A stretch of DNA of 9,647 bases from positions 1 to 9,647 of the forward strand of contig CANETG010000085.1 in assembly GCA_947440875.1 (NCBI GenBank), read 5' to 3'. The notes below the pieces were generated by a model. That model saw only the letters and a program-made list of their open reading frames with translations, did not search any database and was not told where the DNA came from. Positions 1-5,992 of this stretch are shown one piece after another. Made by a program: the position numbers and the translations under genes. Origin of the DNA: Bacteriovoracaceae bacterium (GTDB taxonomy: Bacteria; Bdellovibrionota; Bacteriovoracia; Bacteriovoracales; Bacteriovoracaceae). Within the stretch, counting starts at the first letter, position 1. Each line of letters opens with the position of its first letter.

Positions 1-513
1 GATGTTTCTCATGTTGTGAATTACGATGTGCCAAAAGAGGCCGAAGATTACATTCACAGAATTGGCCGAACCGGTCGTCGTGGGCGGACAGGCATTGCGA
101 CAACATTTGCTATCCCTGGGAAAGACGACCGAACGATTAATGAAATTGCAAAACTTCGCGGCGTCACATCACCTGATAAGCCTGAAGTTGATCCACGGGA
201 TCAAAGACCTTCGGGAGGAAGAGCAGCAGAGGCCAGAAGATCACAAGGTGGAAGGCCTCAGCCCGATAGAAAATCAGATAATCGTTCCCAGGGTGGTCAG
301 AGACCAAGAAACGATGGTCCTCGTGAGCAACGTCCAAGAAATCCTGAGCAACGTCCGATGAGCGAACAACGTCCGCGCAGAAACGAACAAAAGCCGCGTG
401 CTCATCAACCCGCACCAGTTGCCGCCGCACCACCTCTGCAAACGCAGAAACAGTTGCCTCAAAAGTCTTCTGGATTTGTAGGATGGATTAAAGGACTCTT
501 CGGAAAATCCTAG
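1..513 (+). CDS. DEAD-box ATP-dependent RNA helicase, C-terminal fragment (RhlE-like), 5' end outside window
   Basis: The reading frame is open from base 1, so the gene begins upstream of the window. The visible 170 residues start in the end of the helicase C-terminal RecA-like domain: the segment DVSHVVNYDVP is followed by PKEAEDYIHRIGRTGR, where HRIGRTGR (residues 19-26) is helicase motif VI, which contacts ATP and couples hydrolysis to RNA unwinding. The core ends near residue 54 (KLRG). About 115 residues of low-complexity tail follow, rich in Arg, Gln, Pro and Gly, including four EQRP/EQKP copies; such basic tails in RhlE-type helicases usually bind RNA. The protein ends in a short hydrophobic segment, GFVGWIKGLFGKS, which could form an amphipathic helix. 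Family assignment is firm; the specific paralog (RhlE, DeaD or other) cannot be settled without the N-terminal part. The gene ends head-on against the next gene without a spacer. Confidence 0.93.
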   Translation, partial: DVSHVVNYDVPKEAEDYIHRIGRTGRRGRTGIATTFAIPGKDDRTINEIAKLRGVTSPDKPEVDPRDQRPSGGRAAEARRSQGGRPQPDRKSDNRSQGGQRPRNDGPREQRPRNPEQRPMSEQRPRRNEQKPRAHQPAPVAAAPPLQTQKQLPQKSSGFVGWIKGLFGKS

Positions 514-974
514 AGTCTTGCCAGTTGTGCGAAGGCCGCTGAAAGAAGACTTAGATTGTTCTTCACGGCCTTGATCATCTTCACAGCGTCTTCTTGCTTC
601 ATTCGACCAGCAGACATCTTATCGCAGATGGCCTGCTCCAGAGAATCCGTTTGAGTATAGATCGTTACGTGTTGGGGCCAGAGATTCTGACTCTGGTTTG
701 ATCCACCCATACAGAGCGGGATATAATGATCGATTTTGTAGTCTCTTCTGTCTTGAGAAGGAAGCGTGTAGCCGAGTTTTCGATAGGCGACAAAGATTTC
801 ATTCTTCGCCTCCGTAGCGACATCACGATCACAATAGGGAATCTGCTCGGGGTAACGGTACTGAATTGGGGTTGTACAAAGCGCACCCAGAGTCAGGCGA
901 GCGTCCGGAGCTCTGGGATATTCTGCCCCAAATGCAGAGAACGAAATCGCCAGGCAAAGCAGCATGAACTTCAT
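510..974 (-). CDS. Exported HNH-endonuclease-like protein
   Basis: I place the start at 974 rather than at the in-frame ATG at 1031, because MKFMLLCLAISFSAFGA from 974 is a good signal peptide (likely cut after residue 17) and TGGAG lies 4 nt upstream. The protein is then 154 residues. Residues 82-101 read DHYIPLCMGGSNQSQNLWPQ, matching the DH-x-x-P-L...GG(S/A)...NLWP signature of small bacterial HNH nuclease-like proteins; D82-H83 would supply the metal/base-activating pair and N97 the central Asn. Four cysteines remain in the mature part (C33, C48, C88 and one in AICDK), an even number that could form two disulfides in the periplasm or outside the cell. A nutritional, DNA-degrading or prey-DNA role is plausible but inferred only. 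The final HNH histidine is not obvious; H102 (WPQH) is a candidate. Confidence 0.82.
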   Translation of the reverse strand: MKFMLLCLAISFSAFGAEYPRAPDARLTLGALCTTPIQYRYPEQIPYCDRDVATEAKNEIFVAYRKLGYTLPSQDRRDYKIDHYIPLCMGGSNQSQNLWPQHVTIYTQTDSLEQAICDKMSAGRMKQEDAVKMIKAVKNNLSLLSAAFAQLARL

Positions 975-1102
975 AGAACTCCAGTGTTTGGAAACATTTA
1001 AGGTCGGGGCGCTCAAGTGTCCATAAAACACCTGAAGGCATGTAGAACTTACCTGCTTCCTCCCGAATCTAGGAATCCCAAGACTCCTCCATCTATCTGA
1101 TT

Positions 1103-1108
1103 TAAGAT
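1103..1108 (+). promoter_or_regulatory. Putative -10 box (TAAGAT) for a leaderless start
   Basis: TAAGAT matches TATAAT at 4 of 6 positions and fits TANNNT. It ends exactly 6 nt before the ATG at 1115, so transcription would begin at or next to the start codon. No convincing -35 box and no correctly spaced Shine-Dalgarno sequence are visible. CCATCT (1089-1094) and AGATGG (1105-1110) form a 6-bp inverted repeat that overlaps the box and could be an operator. Confidence 0.35.
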
Positions 1109-1114
1109 GGGTGA

Positions 1115-2146
1115 ATGAGAAAAATTTCTATCCATGGTCCTGGTGACTATTCAGTCTTAAAACTCGAAGAGCATCCGGATCTTGTCCCAGGTGAGGGTGA
1201 AGTTCTTGTCGACGTGAAAGCTTCTGGAATAAATTACGCTGATATTATTATTCGCTGGGGACTTTACGAGTCGGCAAAAAAGTTTGTCGGCTGGCCCATC
1301 ACTCCTGGTTTTGAATTCTCGGGGATCGTGAAAAGTATTGGGAAAAACGTCACCGAGTTTAAAATGGGTGATGAGGTTTTAGGAGTAAATCTATTTCAGT
1401 GTTACGCAAGTCAGGTCGTGATCAAACCTGCTTTCCTTTTTCAAAAACCTAAAAAGATGAGCTTCGATGAGGCGGCAGGTTTTCCGGCGGTGATGCTCAC
1501 GGCCTATCACGCTCTTTTTCAAAATGTAGTGGTGAGAAAAGGGATGACGGCACTCATCCACTCGGCGGCTGGAGGAGTAGGAAGTTCTCTGGTTCAGCTG
1601 TGCCGAATCAAAGGAATTAAAACGATCGGGATCATCGGAAGTTCACACAAACGACAAGTCCTTGAAGACTTGGGTTGCGATCACATCATCGACAAATCAA
1701 CTGAAGATCTTTGGAAGAAAGTCGAATCCTTTGCTCCACAGGGTGTCGATCTGGCTTTCGATGCCAATGGTGTGGAAACGATGAAAGAAAGTTATAAGCA
1801 CCTCGCTCCCTGTGGAAAGCTCCTCGTCTACGGAGCTCATTCCATGTTTCCCAAAAAGGGGGGGAAAGTAAATTGGGCTAAGCTCGCTGCGGATTTTTTG
1901 CGCACTCCGAGGTTCAATCCCTTGAATATGACTTCACAAAATAAAAGTTTGATTACTTTTAATCTTTCTTTTTTATTCGGGAGGGAAGATCTTTTTCAAG
2001 AAGCGATGGATGATCTTCTCAAATGGTATGAAGACGGAAAACTTCAATGCCCAAGTGTGAAAGTGTTTCCCATGGAAGAAGTTGGTCTGGCACACAAAGA
2101 GCTTGAATCGGGAAAGACCGTTGGGAAGCTAGTCATCAACCCTTAG
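1115..2146 (+). CDS. Zinc-free MDR-family NADPH oxidoreductase (VAT1/quinone oxidoreductase-like)
   Basis: This is a complete 343-residue medium-chain dehydrogenase/reductase. The N-terminal GroES-like fold carries GINYAD (residues 38-43) and TPGFEFSG (63-70), typical of the quinone oxidoreductase branch, and lacks the catalytic zinc cysteine ligands of alcohol dehydrogenases. The Rossmann fold has AAGGVG (151-156), the nucleotide-binding turn usual for NADPH-dependent members. The segment PLNMTSQNKSLITFNLSFLF resembles the VAT1-like subgroup, where a similar Asn-Lys/Phe-Asn-Leu block occurs. The expected reaction is NAD(P)H-dependent reduction of a quinone or reactive alkene carbonyl in the cytoplasm; the actual substrate cannot be read from sequence. 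It appears monocistronic: neighbours on both sides are on the opposite strand. ATG at 1115 has no well-spaced Shine-Dalgarno sequence, and the triplets ATG GGT GAA TGA (1107-1118) overlap it. Confidence 0.92.
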   Translation: MRKISIHGPGDYSVLKLEEHPDLVPGEGEVLVDVKASGINYADIIIRWGLYESAKKFVGWPITPGFEFSGIVKSIGKNVTEFKMGDEVLGVNLFQCYASQVVIKPAFLFQKPKKMSFDEAAGFPAVMLTAYHALFQNVVVRKGMTALIHSAAGGVGSSLVQLCRIKGIKTIGIIGSSHKRQVLEDLGCDHIIDKSTEDLWKKVESFAPQGVDLAFDANGVETMKESYKHLAPCGKLLVYGAHSMFPKKGGKVNWAKLAADFLRTPRFNPLNMTSQNKSLITFNLSFLFGREDLFQEAMDDLLKWYEDGKLQCPSVKVFPMEEVGLAHKELESGKTVGKLVINP

Positions 2147-2148
2147 TC

Positions 2149-2529
2149 TCAATCACATTCAGCGTATTCGTAATCTCTCACGTTACACTGAAGAGTCACA
2201 GATCGTTCATCACCTCGTCTGTCGATGTAGCGGTATTTTCCCGAAGTATTTCCGGTGGAGTTAGCGAAAACTAAAGCTGTTTTACCGAATGCATACGAAT
2301 CACTTCGCTCAGACAATGATCTTTTCCCTATCACCATTCCATCTCTTCCTTGGTCAAAAGAGATTGCTGCCTTTGCAGAATGTTTGCAACCGTCGAAGCT
2401 TGAATAGTATTGGAAGGCAATCGGGGAACCATTCGCAAGTTTTCCAGCGCAATTTCCTTCTAGCTTCATGGCCGAAGAAAAGGAGGATGTTGAGAAAAAA
2501 ATGACTAAAACTGTGATGATTGATTTCAT
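2149..2529 (-). CDS. Small exported four-cysteine protein of unknown function
   Basis: I do not recognise the family. The 126-residue product starts with a signal peptide (residues 1-20, MKSIITVLVIFFSTSSFSSA) and a mature domain of about 106 residues with exactly four cysteines: C27 (GNCAGKL), C48 (DGCKHS), C115 (LQCNV) and C125 (AECD). Their placement near both ends suggests two disulfides closing a small beta-rich extracytoplasmic domain. The start is supported by AGAGG 7 nt before the ATG at 2529. The gene lies 72 nt downstream of the EF-hand lipoprotein on the same strand, so co-transcription is possible. Its stop is separated by only 2 nt from the stop of the converging dehydrogenase gene. 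Confidence 0.78.
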   Translation of the reverse strand: MKSIITVLVIFFSTSSFSSAMKLEGNCAGKLANGSPIAFQYYSSFDGCKHSAKAAISFDQGRDGMVIGKRSLSERSDSYAFGKTALVFANSTGNTSGKYRYIDRRGDERSVTLQCNVRDYEYAECD

Positions 2530-2601
2530 GGATTACCTCTGAAAATAAGCTATTCCTAATGCATAAGAGAATCTACTTAATGAAAACTAAAGAACACTGG
2601 A

Positions 2602-3495
2602 CTAATCATTTCCATTCCCAAAAGTCGATCTCATCCAACGCAGAAAACGCTGACGAAGCGGACGCCCTCTCGCTGGCGATGGGTCGCGAGGGAGAGGAAC
2701 AATAATATCTGGTTCTCTATGCTCGGGAGTTCTCGGTCTTATGCGAGTACGGGGAAAAGGATGAGAAGATGTGATGGAATCACTCCTATCGTAAAGCTCA
2801 GAAGGAAATCGATCGGACCGACTGAGAACACCACAGGCGATGGGCAAAGACGAATGCCGAGTAAGGCCACTCATCGTATCTATTGAGTCAGGTAGCCGAG
2901 TGTTCGAGCTGATACCCAAAATGAGAACGACTTTTTGATGAAGACTGAGTCCTTGGTCATACGGAATTTTCTCGACGGCATCTAACGAATTGGGATCAAC
3001 GTCTCGGAGATCCTCAAAGAGCCGGCCAAAGCTTGCCGTCTGCTCGTAGAAGTATCCTCCAGCAATCCCATTTCCTTGGGGATACCAACGACTTCCTTCC
3101 GATTGAGAACCGAGATCACCGTCGAGAGGAATGATCGTATTCCCTATAACAAAATGCGCCTCCCTAAGATCCACATAACCATCACCGTTAATGTCGTCAC
3201 CCAAGTCCGGGCATCTTAGGCCCAAATGAATCGCCTGCCTGTGGATGACTCCTCTGTCCCCGAGATAAACTTTTACGAAGGCCTTCAATGAATCATAGGA
3301 ACGATATATACCCGCCGAACCGATGCTCCCGAGAGTCGTATTCATGTTCAAAGCGTAAAGGGGAGTCTGATAGACTCCCTGAATATTTGAGCCATCGATT
3401 TTTAGGATTTCTTCCGATCCCACTTCCTTTGAAGCATCGGGCTTTCCGCATGCCAAGATCAGAAAAAAAATGAGGATTACGGGGAAACTTGTCAT
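2602..3495 (-). CDS. Lipoprotein with EF-hand-like Ca2+ loop (CHRD-like region) and Arg/Pro-rich tail
   Basis: The open frame extends to 3597, but the ATG at 3495 is preferred: it has GAGGA just upstream, and MTSFPVILIFFLILAC gives a lipoprotein signal with the lipidated cysteine at residue 16. The product is 297 residues. Residues 101-112 (DINGDGYVDLRE) fit a canonical EF-hand loop, with D101, N103, D105, D109 and E112 as calcium ligands. Around it, the order IH...CP...D-N-G-D-G...PL, then a Gly/Tyr/Ser-Phe segment, resembles from memory bacterial CHRD-type extracytoplasmic domains that have an NGDG insertion; this part is a pattern match, not a search result. The last 53 residues (from 245) contain 12 Arg and many Pro and are probably disordered and cationic. 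It is divergent from the 81-residue gene and may be co-transcribed with the four-cysteine gene downstream. Confidence 0.78.
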   Translation of the reverse strand: MTSFPVILIFFLILACGKPDASKEVGSEEILKIDGSNIQGVYQTPLYALNMNTTLGSIGSAGIYRSYDSLKAFVKVYLGDRGVIHRQAIHLGLRCPDLGDDINGDGYVDLREAHFVIGNTIIPLDGDLGSQSEGSRWYPQGNGIAGGYFYEQTASFGRLFEDLRDVDPNSLDAVEKIPYDQGLSLHQKVVLILGISSNTRLPDSIDTMSGLTRHSSLPIACGVLSRSDRFPSELYDRSDSITSSHPFPRTRIRPRTPEHREPDIIVPLPRDPSPARGRPLRQRFLRWMRSTFGNGND

Positions 3496-3519
3496 AGATT
3501 CCTCAGGAGAAAACCAAGC

Positions 3520-3525
3520 ATTATA
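3520..3525 (-). promoter_or_regulatory. -10 box (TATAAT on minus strand) for the EF-hand lipoprotein
   Basis: Read on the minus strand this is a perfect TATAAT. Transcription would begin near 3513, giving a leader of about 17 nt that still contains the GAGGA ribosome site. No good -35 box is seen. The same bases, shifted by two, give TATAGT (3522-3527) on the plus strand, which could serve the divergent 81-residue gene. Confidence 0.5.
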
Positions 3526-3570
3526 GTCATGATTCAGGAATCTTCTTTCGCTGTCTACTAAAGGAAGTTC

Positions 3571-3816
3571 TTGCGATTGGTTCAGCGCCTGCGCCACAAT
3601 GAGGGGATGGATTTAGGAAAATTGAATCTCTTCTTAAAAATGATCGAAGATGAGTATCAGTTGGGTCATCGTGACCTGCAAAAAGTTTCGCAGCGTCTTC
3701 TCGCCGATGACGTTGAATTTGAAAAAGTCTGGACTCTCTACCGGTCTAAAACCTCAAGAACCCGTCACGGTGTTGATGAGTTCAAGTTTATTCTGAATGA
3801 GCTCCTGCACAGCTAG
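3571..3816 (+). CDS. 81-residue protein of unknown function
   Basis: I do not recognise this protein. It has no signal peptide, membrane segment or cysteine, and is highly charged and probably helical (for example LFLKMIEDEYQLGHRDLQKVSQRLL and EFKFILNELLHS), so a small cytoplasmic protein is likely. The TTG at 3571 is the best start: AAAGGAAG ends 3 nt before it, with AGGA 5 nt away. In-frame ATGs at 3607 and 3640 have poorer ribosome sites; 3607 has GAGGGG touching the ATG. With the TTG start the gene does not overlap the divergent lipoprotein if that begins at 3495. A terminator-like hairpin follows its stop at once, so it is probably expressed alone. A DNA-binding or adaptor role is possible, but nothing in the sequence shows one. 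Confidence 0.65.
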   Translation: MRLVQRLRHNEGMDLGKLNLFLKMIEDEYQLGHRDLQKVSQRLLADDVEFEKVWTLYRSKTSRTRHGVDEFKFILNELLHS

Positions 3817-3839
3817 GGGCAATCTTTGTGCACCCTTTT
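3816..3839 (+). terminator. Rho-independent-type terminator after the 81-residue gene
   Basis: GGGGCA (3816-3821) pairs with TGCACCC (3829-3835), leaving one bulged A and a 7-nt loop, and is followed by TTTT (3836-3839). The first G of the stem is the last base of the TAG stop codon. The T-run is short, so termination may be partial. Confidence 0.5.
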
Positions 3840-3874
3840 GCAATAAGGAGGAAGCTTTCAGCGAGAAAGTTTTC

Positions 3875-3895
3875 GTCAAAAGTCAGAAGTCAGAA
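3875..3895. repeat. Three tandem 7-bp repeats upstream of the FHA gene
   Basis: GTCAAAA, GTCAGAA and GTCAGAA lie end to end, the last two identical. They sit just before the putative -35 box of the FHA gene, about 40 to 60 bp before its predicted transcription start, where an activator could bind. Chance is not excluded for so short a unit. Confidence 0.4.
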
Positions 3896-3898
3896 TCT

Positions 3899-3928
3899 TT
3901 TCCACTAGACACGAATATCGATTAGAAT
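3899..3928 (+). promoter_or_regulatory. Putative promoter of the FHA gene (leaderless)
   Basis: TTTCCA (3899-3904) as -35 and TAGAAT (3923-3928) as -10 are 18 bp apart; each is near consensus (4/6 and 5/6). The -10 box ends 6 nt before the ATG at 3935, so the transcript would begin at or beside the start codon. The sequence before the ATG has no Shine-Dalgarno motif, in keeping with leaderless initiation. Confidence 0.4.
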
Positions 3929-3934
3929 GAAAGT

Positions 3935-5245
3935 ATGCGTCTTGAAGTTCTTGCCGATAATAGGGGTGCGGTCATTTACGTCCTTAACCGACCCGAGATT
4001 TACATAGGTTCCACTGAGAGCAACGATATTGTCATTCCTGCAAAGGAAGTCAGTAAAAAACACCTTAAGCTCATCATCACGGACGATAAAAAATGTTTTG
4101 TTATCGATCAAGGCAGTACCAACGGCTCATTCATCAATGATGTGAGACTCATCCCTGGAAAGCGGGAGGAATTTCTTTTATCAACTTCCATTAGGCTTGG
4201 CGACCAGGTCCTTCTCACGTTACTTGATAAAGATAAAGGTGATATCCCAGAACTTCCTTTGCGTGAGCAATTCGTCGAAGAAAAGAAAATAGTCATCGCT
4301 GATGAAGATAAAACGAGAGTCATCTCACTTAAGACTCTTAAAAAAGTAAAAACCGAAAAAGTCCTAAAAAAAAGATTAAAGACGCTCGAAGCTAAAATCA
4401 AAAAGAAAAAAATCGTTAGGAAAGACAAAGCAATTTTAAATAGAGCTATTATCACTGCTCTAGTTATCATCATCGGCACACTCTCTGCGATGAAAATGTG
4501 GAACCTCAATAAAGAAAGGAAAGCGAGACGCACGATTGTCGGTCAGATGAAAGAAACTCAATTCGCCGTAGACGAGGAAATCGAGTCCTTTGATGAAAAC
4601 GTGACGGAACTGAAAATCGCCAACTCACTCCTTCTCCCCCTATCCGAAATTAAGAAATACGCAGAGGACGTCAACTGCTCACTCCAAGAAGAAATTTTCT
4701 TTTGTAAACGTATGCCAAAAGATAGTAAGAATAAGAATGGAGCATTGAATATCAATGGGGAACTGGTTCTTTACATCGAACAGAAAGAATGGATTTATCT
4801 AGCAGCGTCTTTGGTTTCAGAGTACAATCAAAACAATAAAACTGGCCTAGATGAAAAAATTCTTTCTGAGCAGAGTAAATTAGCTTCTGAAAGAAGAGAG
4901 AATGCCAAGCTCGATGAGGGTGCCTCTGAAGAACCGAAAGAAATAGTCACTGCAACAGAGGACGAACTTGGCACAATCGAAAGCCTCAATCGTATTGCCG
5001 CTCTTTCATACCTCAAATCTTATCTCGGGAAACCAATCCCAGCGGATTACCAGAAATACAATTTATATATAGTTCTTTATTCTCATGCTCAACAAGAGAT
5101 GGAGATAGAGAGTGTTCTTGCTATTCGGGGATCAAACGTGGGGCGGGTCAATGCTCGTTACTCAGAGGATTTCTTTAAGTCACGAAAATTTAATCCCTTG
5201 AAGATTCTTAAAAAGCTCGATCGGTTTTATACTCTCTACCAATGA
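3935..5245 (+). CDS. Single-pass inner-membrane FHA-domain protein
   Basis: The 436-residue product has an N-terminal FHA domain (about residues 1-97): IGSTESNDIVI (24-34), S40-K-K-H43 and D58-QGSTNGSFIN68 are the standard FHA blocks. FHA domains bind phosphothreonine peptides, but the conserved Arg of the usual G-R pair is Ser26 here. A very basic, probably coiled segment follows (133-165), then one membrane helix (about 166-188, AIITALVIIIGTLSAM). Positive charges on the N-terminal side place the FHA domain in the cytoplasm and residues 190-436 in the periplasm. The periplasmic part has a close cysteine pair (VNCSLQEEIFFCKR) and an acidic low-complexity stretch before a last Lys/Tyr-rich region. 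T127-R-V-I130 resembles a pTxxI FHA ligand. The layout recalls FHA/membrane scaffold proteins of secretion machines (YscD-like), but no homology is claimed. Confidence 0.9.
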   Translation: MRLEVLADNRGAVIYVLNRPEIYIGSTESNDIVIPAKEVSKKHLKLIITDDKKCFVIDQGSTNGSFINDVRLIPGKREEFLLSTSIRLGDQVLLTLLDKDKGDIPELPLREQFVEEKKIVIADEDKTRVISLKTLKKVKTEKVLKKRLKTLEAKIKKKKIVRKDKAILNRAIITALVIIIGTLSAMKMWNLNKERKARRTIVGQMKETQFAVDEEIESFDENVTELKIANSLLLPLSEIKKYAEDVNCSLQEEIFFCKRMPKDSKNKNGALNINGELVLYIEQKEWIYLAASLVSEYNQNNKTGLDEKILSEQSKLASERRENAKLDEGASEEPKEIVTATEDELGTIESLNRIAALSYLKSYLGKPIPADYQKYNLYIVLYSHAQQEMEIESVLAIRGSNVGRVNARYSEDFFKSRKFNPLKILKKLDRFYTLYQ

Positions 5246-5248
5246 GGA

Positions 5249-5268
5249 AGGGCCGCTTTCGCGGCCCT
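5249..5268. terminator. GC-rich hairpin terminator between convergent genes, likely bidirectional
   Basis: AGGGCCGC (5249-5256) and GCGGCCCT (5261-5268) form a perfect 8-bp stem with a TTTC loop on the plus strand (GAAA, a GNRA tetraloop, on the minus strand). It starts 3 nt after the FHA stop and lies 30 nt after the stop of the converging DUF4360-like gene. The flanking T-tracts are weak and interrupted in both directions. A second perfect dyad, TCATCTT-C-AAGATGA, follows at 5276-5290. Confidence 0.7.
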
Positions 5269-5298
5269 ATCTTCATCATCTTCAAGATGAGTAGGAAA

Positions 5299-5901
5299 TT
5301 ACATGCATCTTCTCATCTGGACCTGGTAGATAATTCCTGCGCTAAAATCTGCGGAGTCAACGGTTGCCATCGCAGTCTGGTATCCGCTGTTTCTCACCAT
5401 CATTCCTGCGTTCACCCGGAGATTCACATCGGCTCCACACGGTGACCAGACCATTGCCTGAACTCCGAGCTTGTTGTTGAAGGTGTAGTCTGTGTCTTGG
5501 CGACCAATGAAATCTTTCACAAATTGCGGTCCTCTCAAACCAGCGAAAAAGTATTCAGCAGTGAGTTTGGCACTCGCACCTTGGGGGAGAGAGACGAAGC
5601 CGCGGTAATCAACTGCCAGAATCGATATAGAAAACCCGTTAGGGACATGAACAGGAACAGCAATGTTACAACTCTTCCGATCCAACGTGCGGCCAGACCC
5701 TTGCCCGGCCTCGGTCACGAACTGATCAAAGATAATTGAAAGAGACTTTCCATCTGGAGAAACGACTGCTGAAGCCGTTCCTGATGGACAACCGTTACCA
5801 CCGTACGCTGGGTAGCCGAGCTCAATAGTGTCTGCTGCAAAAGTAGACAGTGAAGAAGCAAGAAGTGCGAAGGCAGAGAGTTTTTTTACGATCGAATACA
5901 T
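5299..5901 (-). CDS. DUF4360-like secreted protein (paralog A)
   Basis: The 200-residue product begins with a signal peptide (residues 1-23, ending STFAA). The mature part follows the DUF4360 pattern as I remember it: GNGCP (C38), SPDGKSLSIIFDQF (48-61), RKSCN (C78), then a VDYRGF/EYFFAGLRGP stretch, WSPCG (C155) and a last Cys near the end (RRCM, C199). Four cysteines in the mature chain suggest two disulfides. DUF4360 has no established biochemical function; members are secreted proteins known in fungi and bacteria, so a surface or extracellular role is the most that can be said. The start is fixed by AAAGGAG with 6 nt to the ATG at 5901. It is divergent from a second DUF4360-like gene. Confidence 0.85.
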   Translation of the reverse strand: MYSIVKKLSAFALLASSLSTFAADTIELGYPAYGGNGCPSGTASAVVSPDGKSLSIIFDQFVTEAGQGSGRTLDRKSCNIAVPVHVPNGFSISILAVDYRGFVSLPQGASAKLTAEYFFAGLRGPQFVKDFIGRQDTDYTFNNKLGVQAMVWSPCGADVNLRVNAGMMVRNSGYQTAMATVDSADFSAGIIYQVQMRRCM

Positions 5902-5959
5902 TCATAGCTCCTTTGAAAAGCTTTTGTTTTTGGGATCGTCCTGTCCCGTTTGCGATAAA

Positions 5960-5992
5960 TTCACGATAACGATTTCTGAAATCGTTCGTGAA
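5960..5992. repeat. Long interrupted dyad, candidate operator in the divergent spacer
   Basis: AACGATTTC (5968-5976) and GAAATCGTT (5978-5986) are perfect inverted repeats around a single central T. Outside them, TTCACG (5960-5965) matches CGTGAA (5987-5992), with two unpaired bases (5966-5967) on one side only. The 15-bp matching arms and odd-length centre fit a protein-binding dyad better than a terminator, as no T-run follows on either strand. The site is 59-91 bp upstream of paralog A. Confidence 0.65.

Noticed and set aside
975..1031. Upstream 19-codon extension of the HNH-like gene (start at 1031)
   Set aside because: It would put a hydrophilic stretch before a clean signal peptide, and the ATG at 974 has its own TGGAG site.
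1107..1118. Mini-ORF ATG GGT GAA TGA overlapping the dehydrogenase start
   Set aside because: It has no ribosome site and would be largely outside a transcript that starts at 1115; kept only as a remark.
1115..2146. Zinc-dependent alcohol dehydrogenase
   Set aside because: The catalytic and structural zinc cysteine sets are absent and the motifs fit the zinc-free quinone oxidoreductase/VAT1 branch.
3496..3597. Upstream extension of the EF-hand lipoprotein (start at 3597)
   Set aside because: It would bury the lipobox at residue 50 and overlap the divergent gene and its promoter.
3845..3851. Perfect Shine-Dalgarno-like AAGGAGG between the 81-residue and FHA genes
   Set aside because: No ATG, GTG or TTG lies at a usable distance after it, so it does not mark a hidden gene.
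5276..5290. TCATCTTCAAGATGA dyad as an operator
   Set aside because: It lies between convergent stops next to a terminator, where no promoter is expected; a one-base loop and low GC make it a poor hairpin too.
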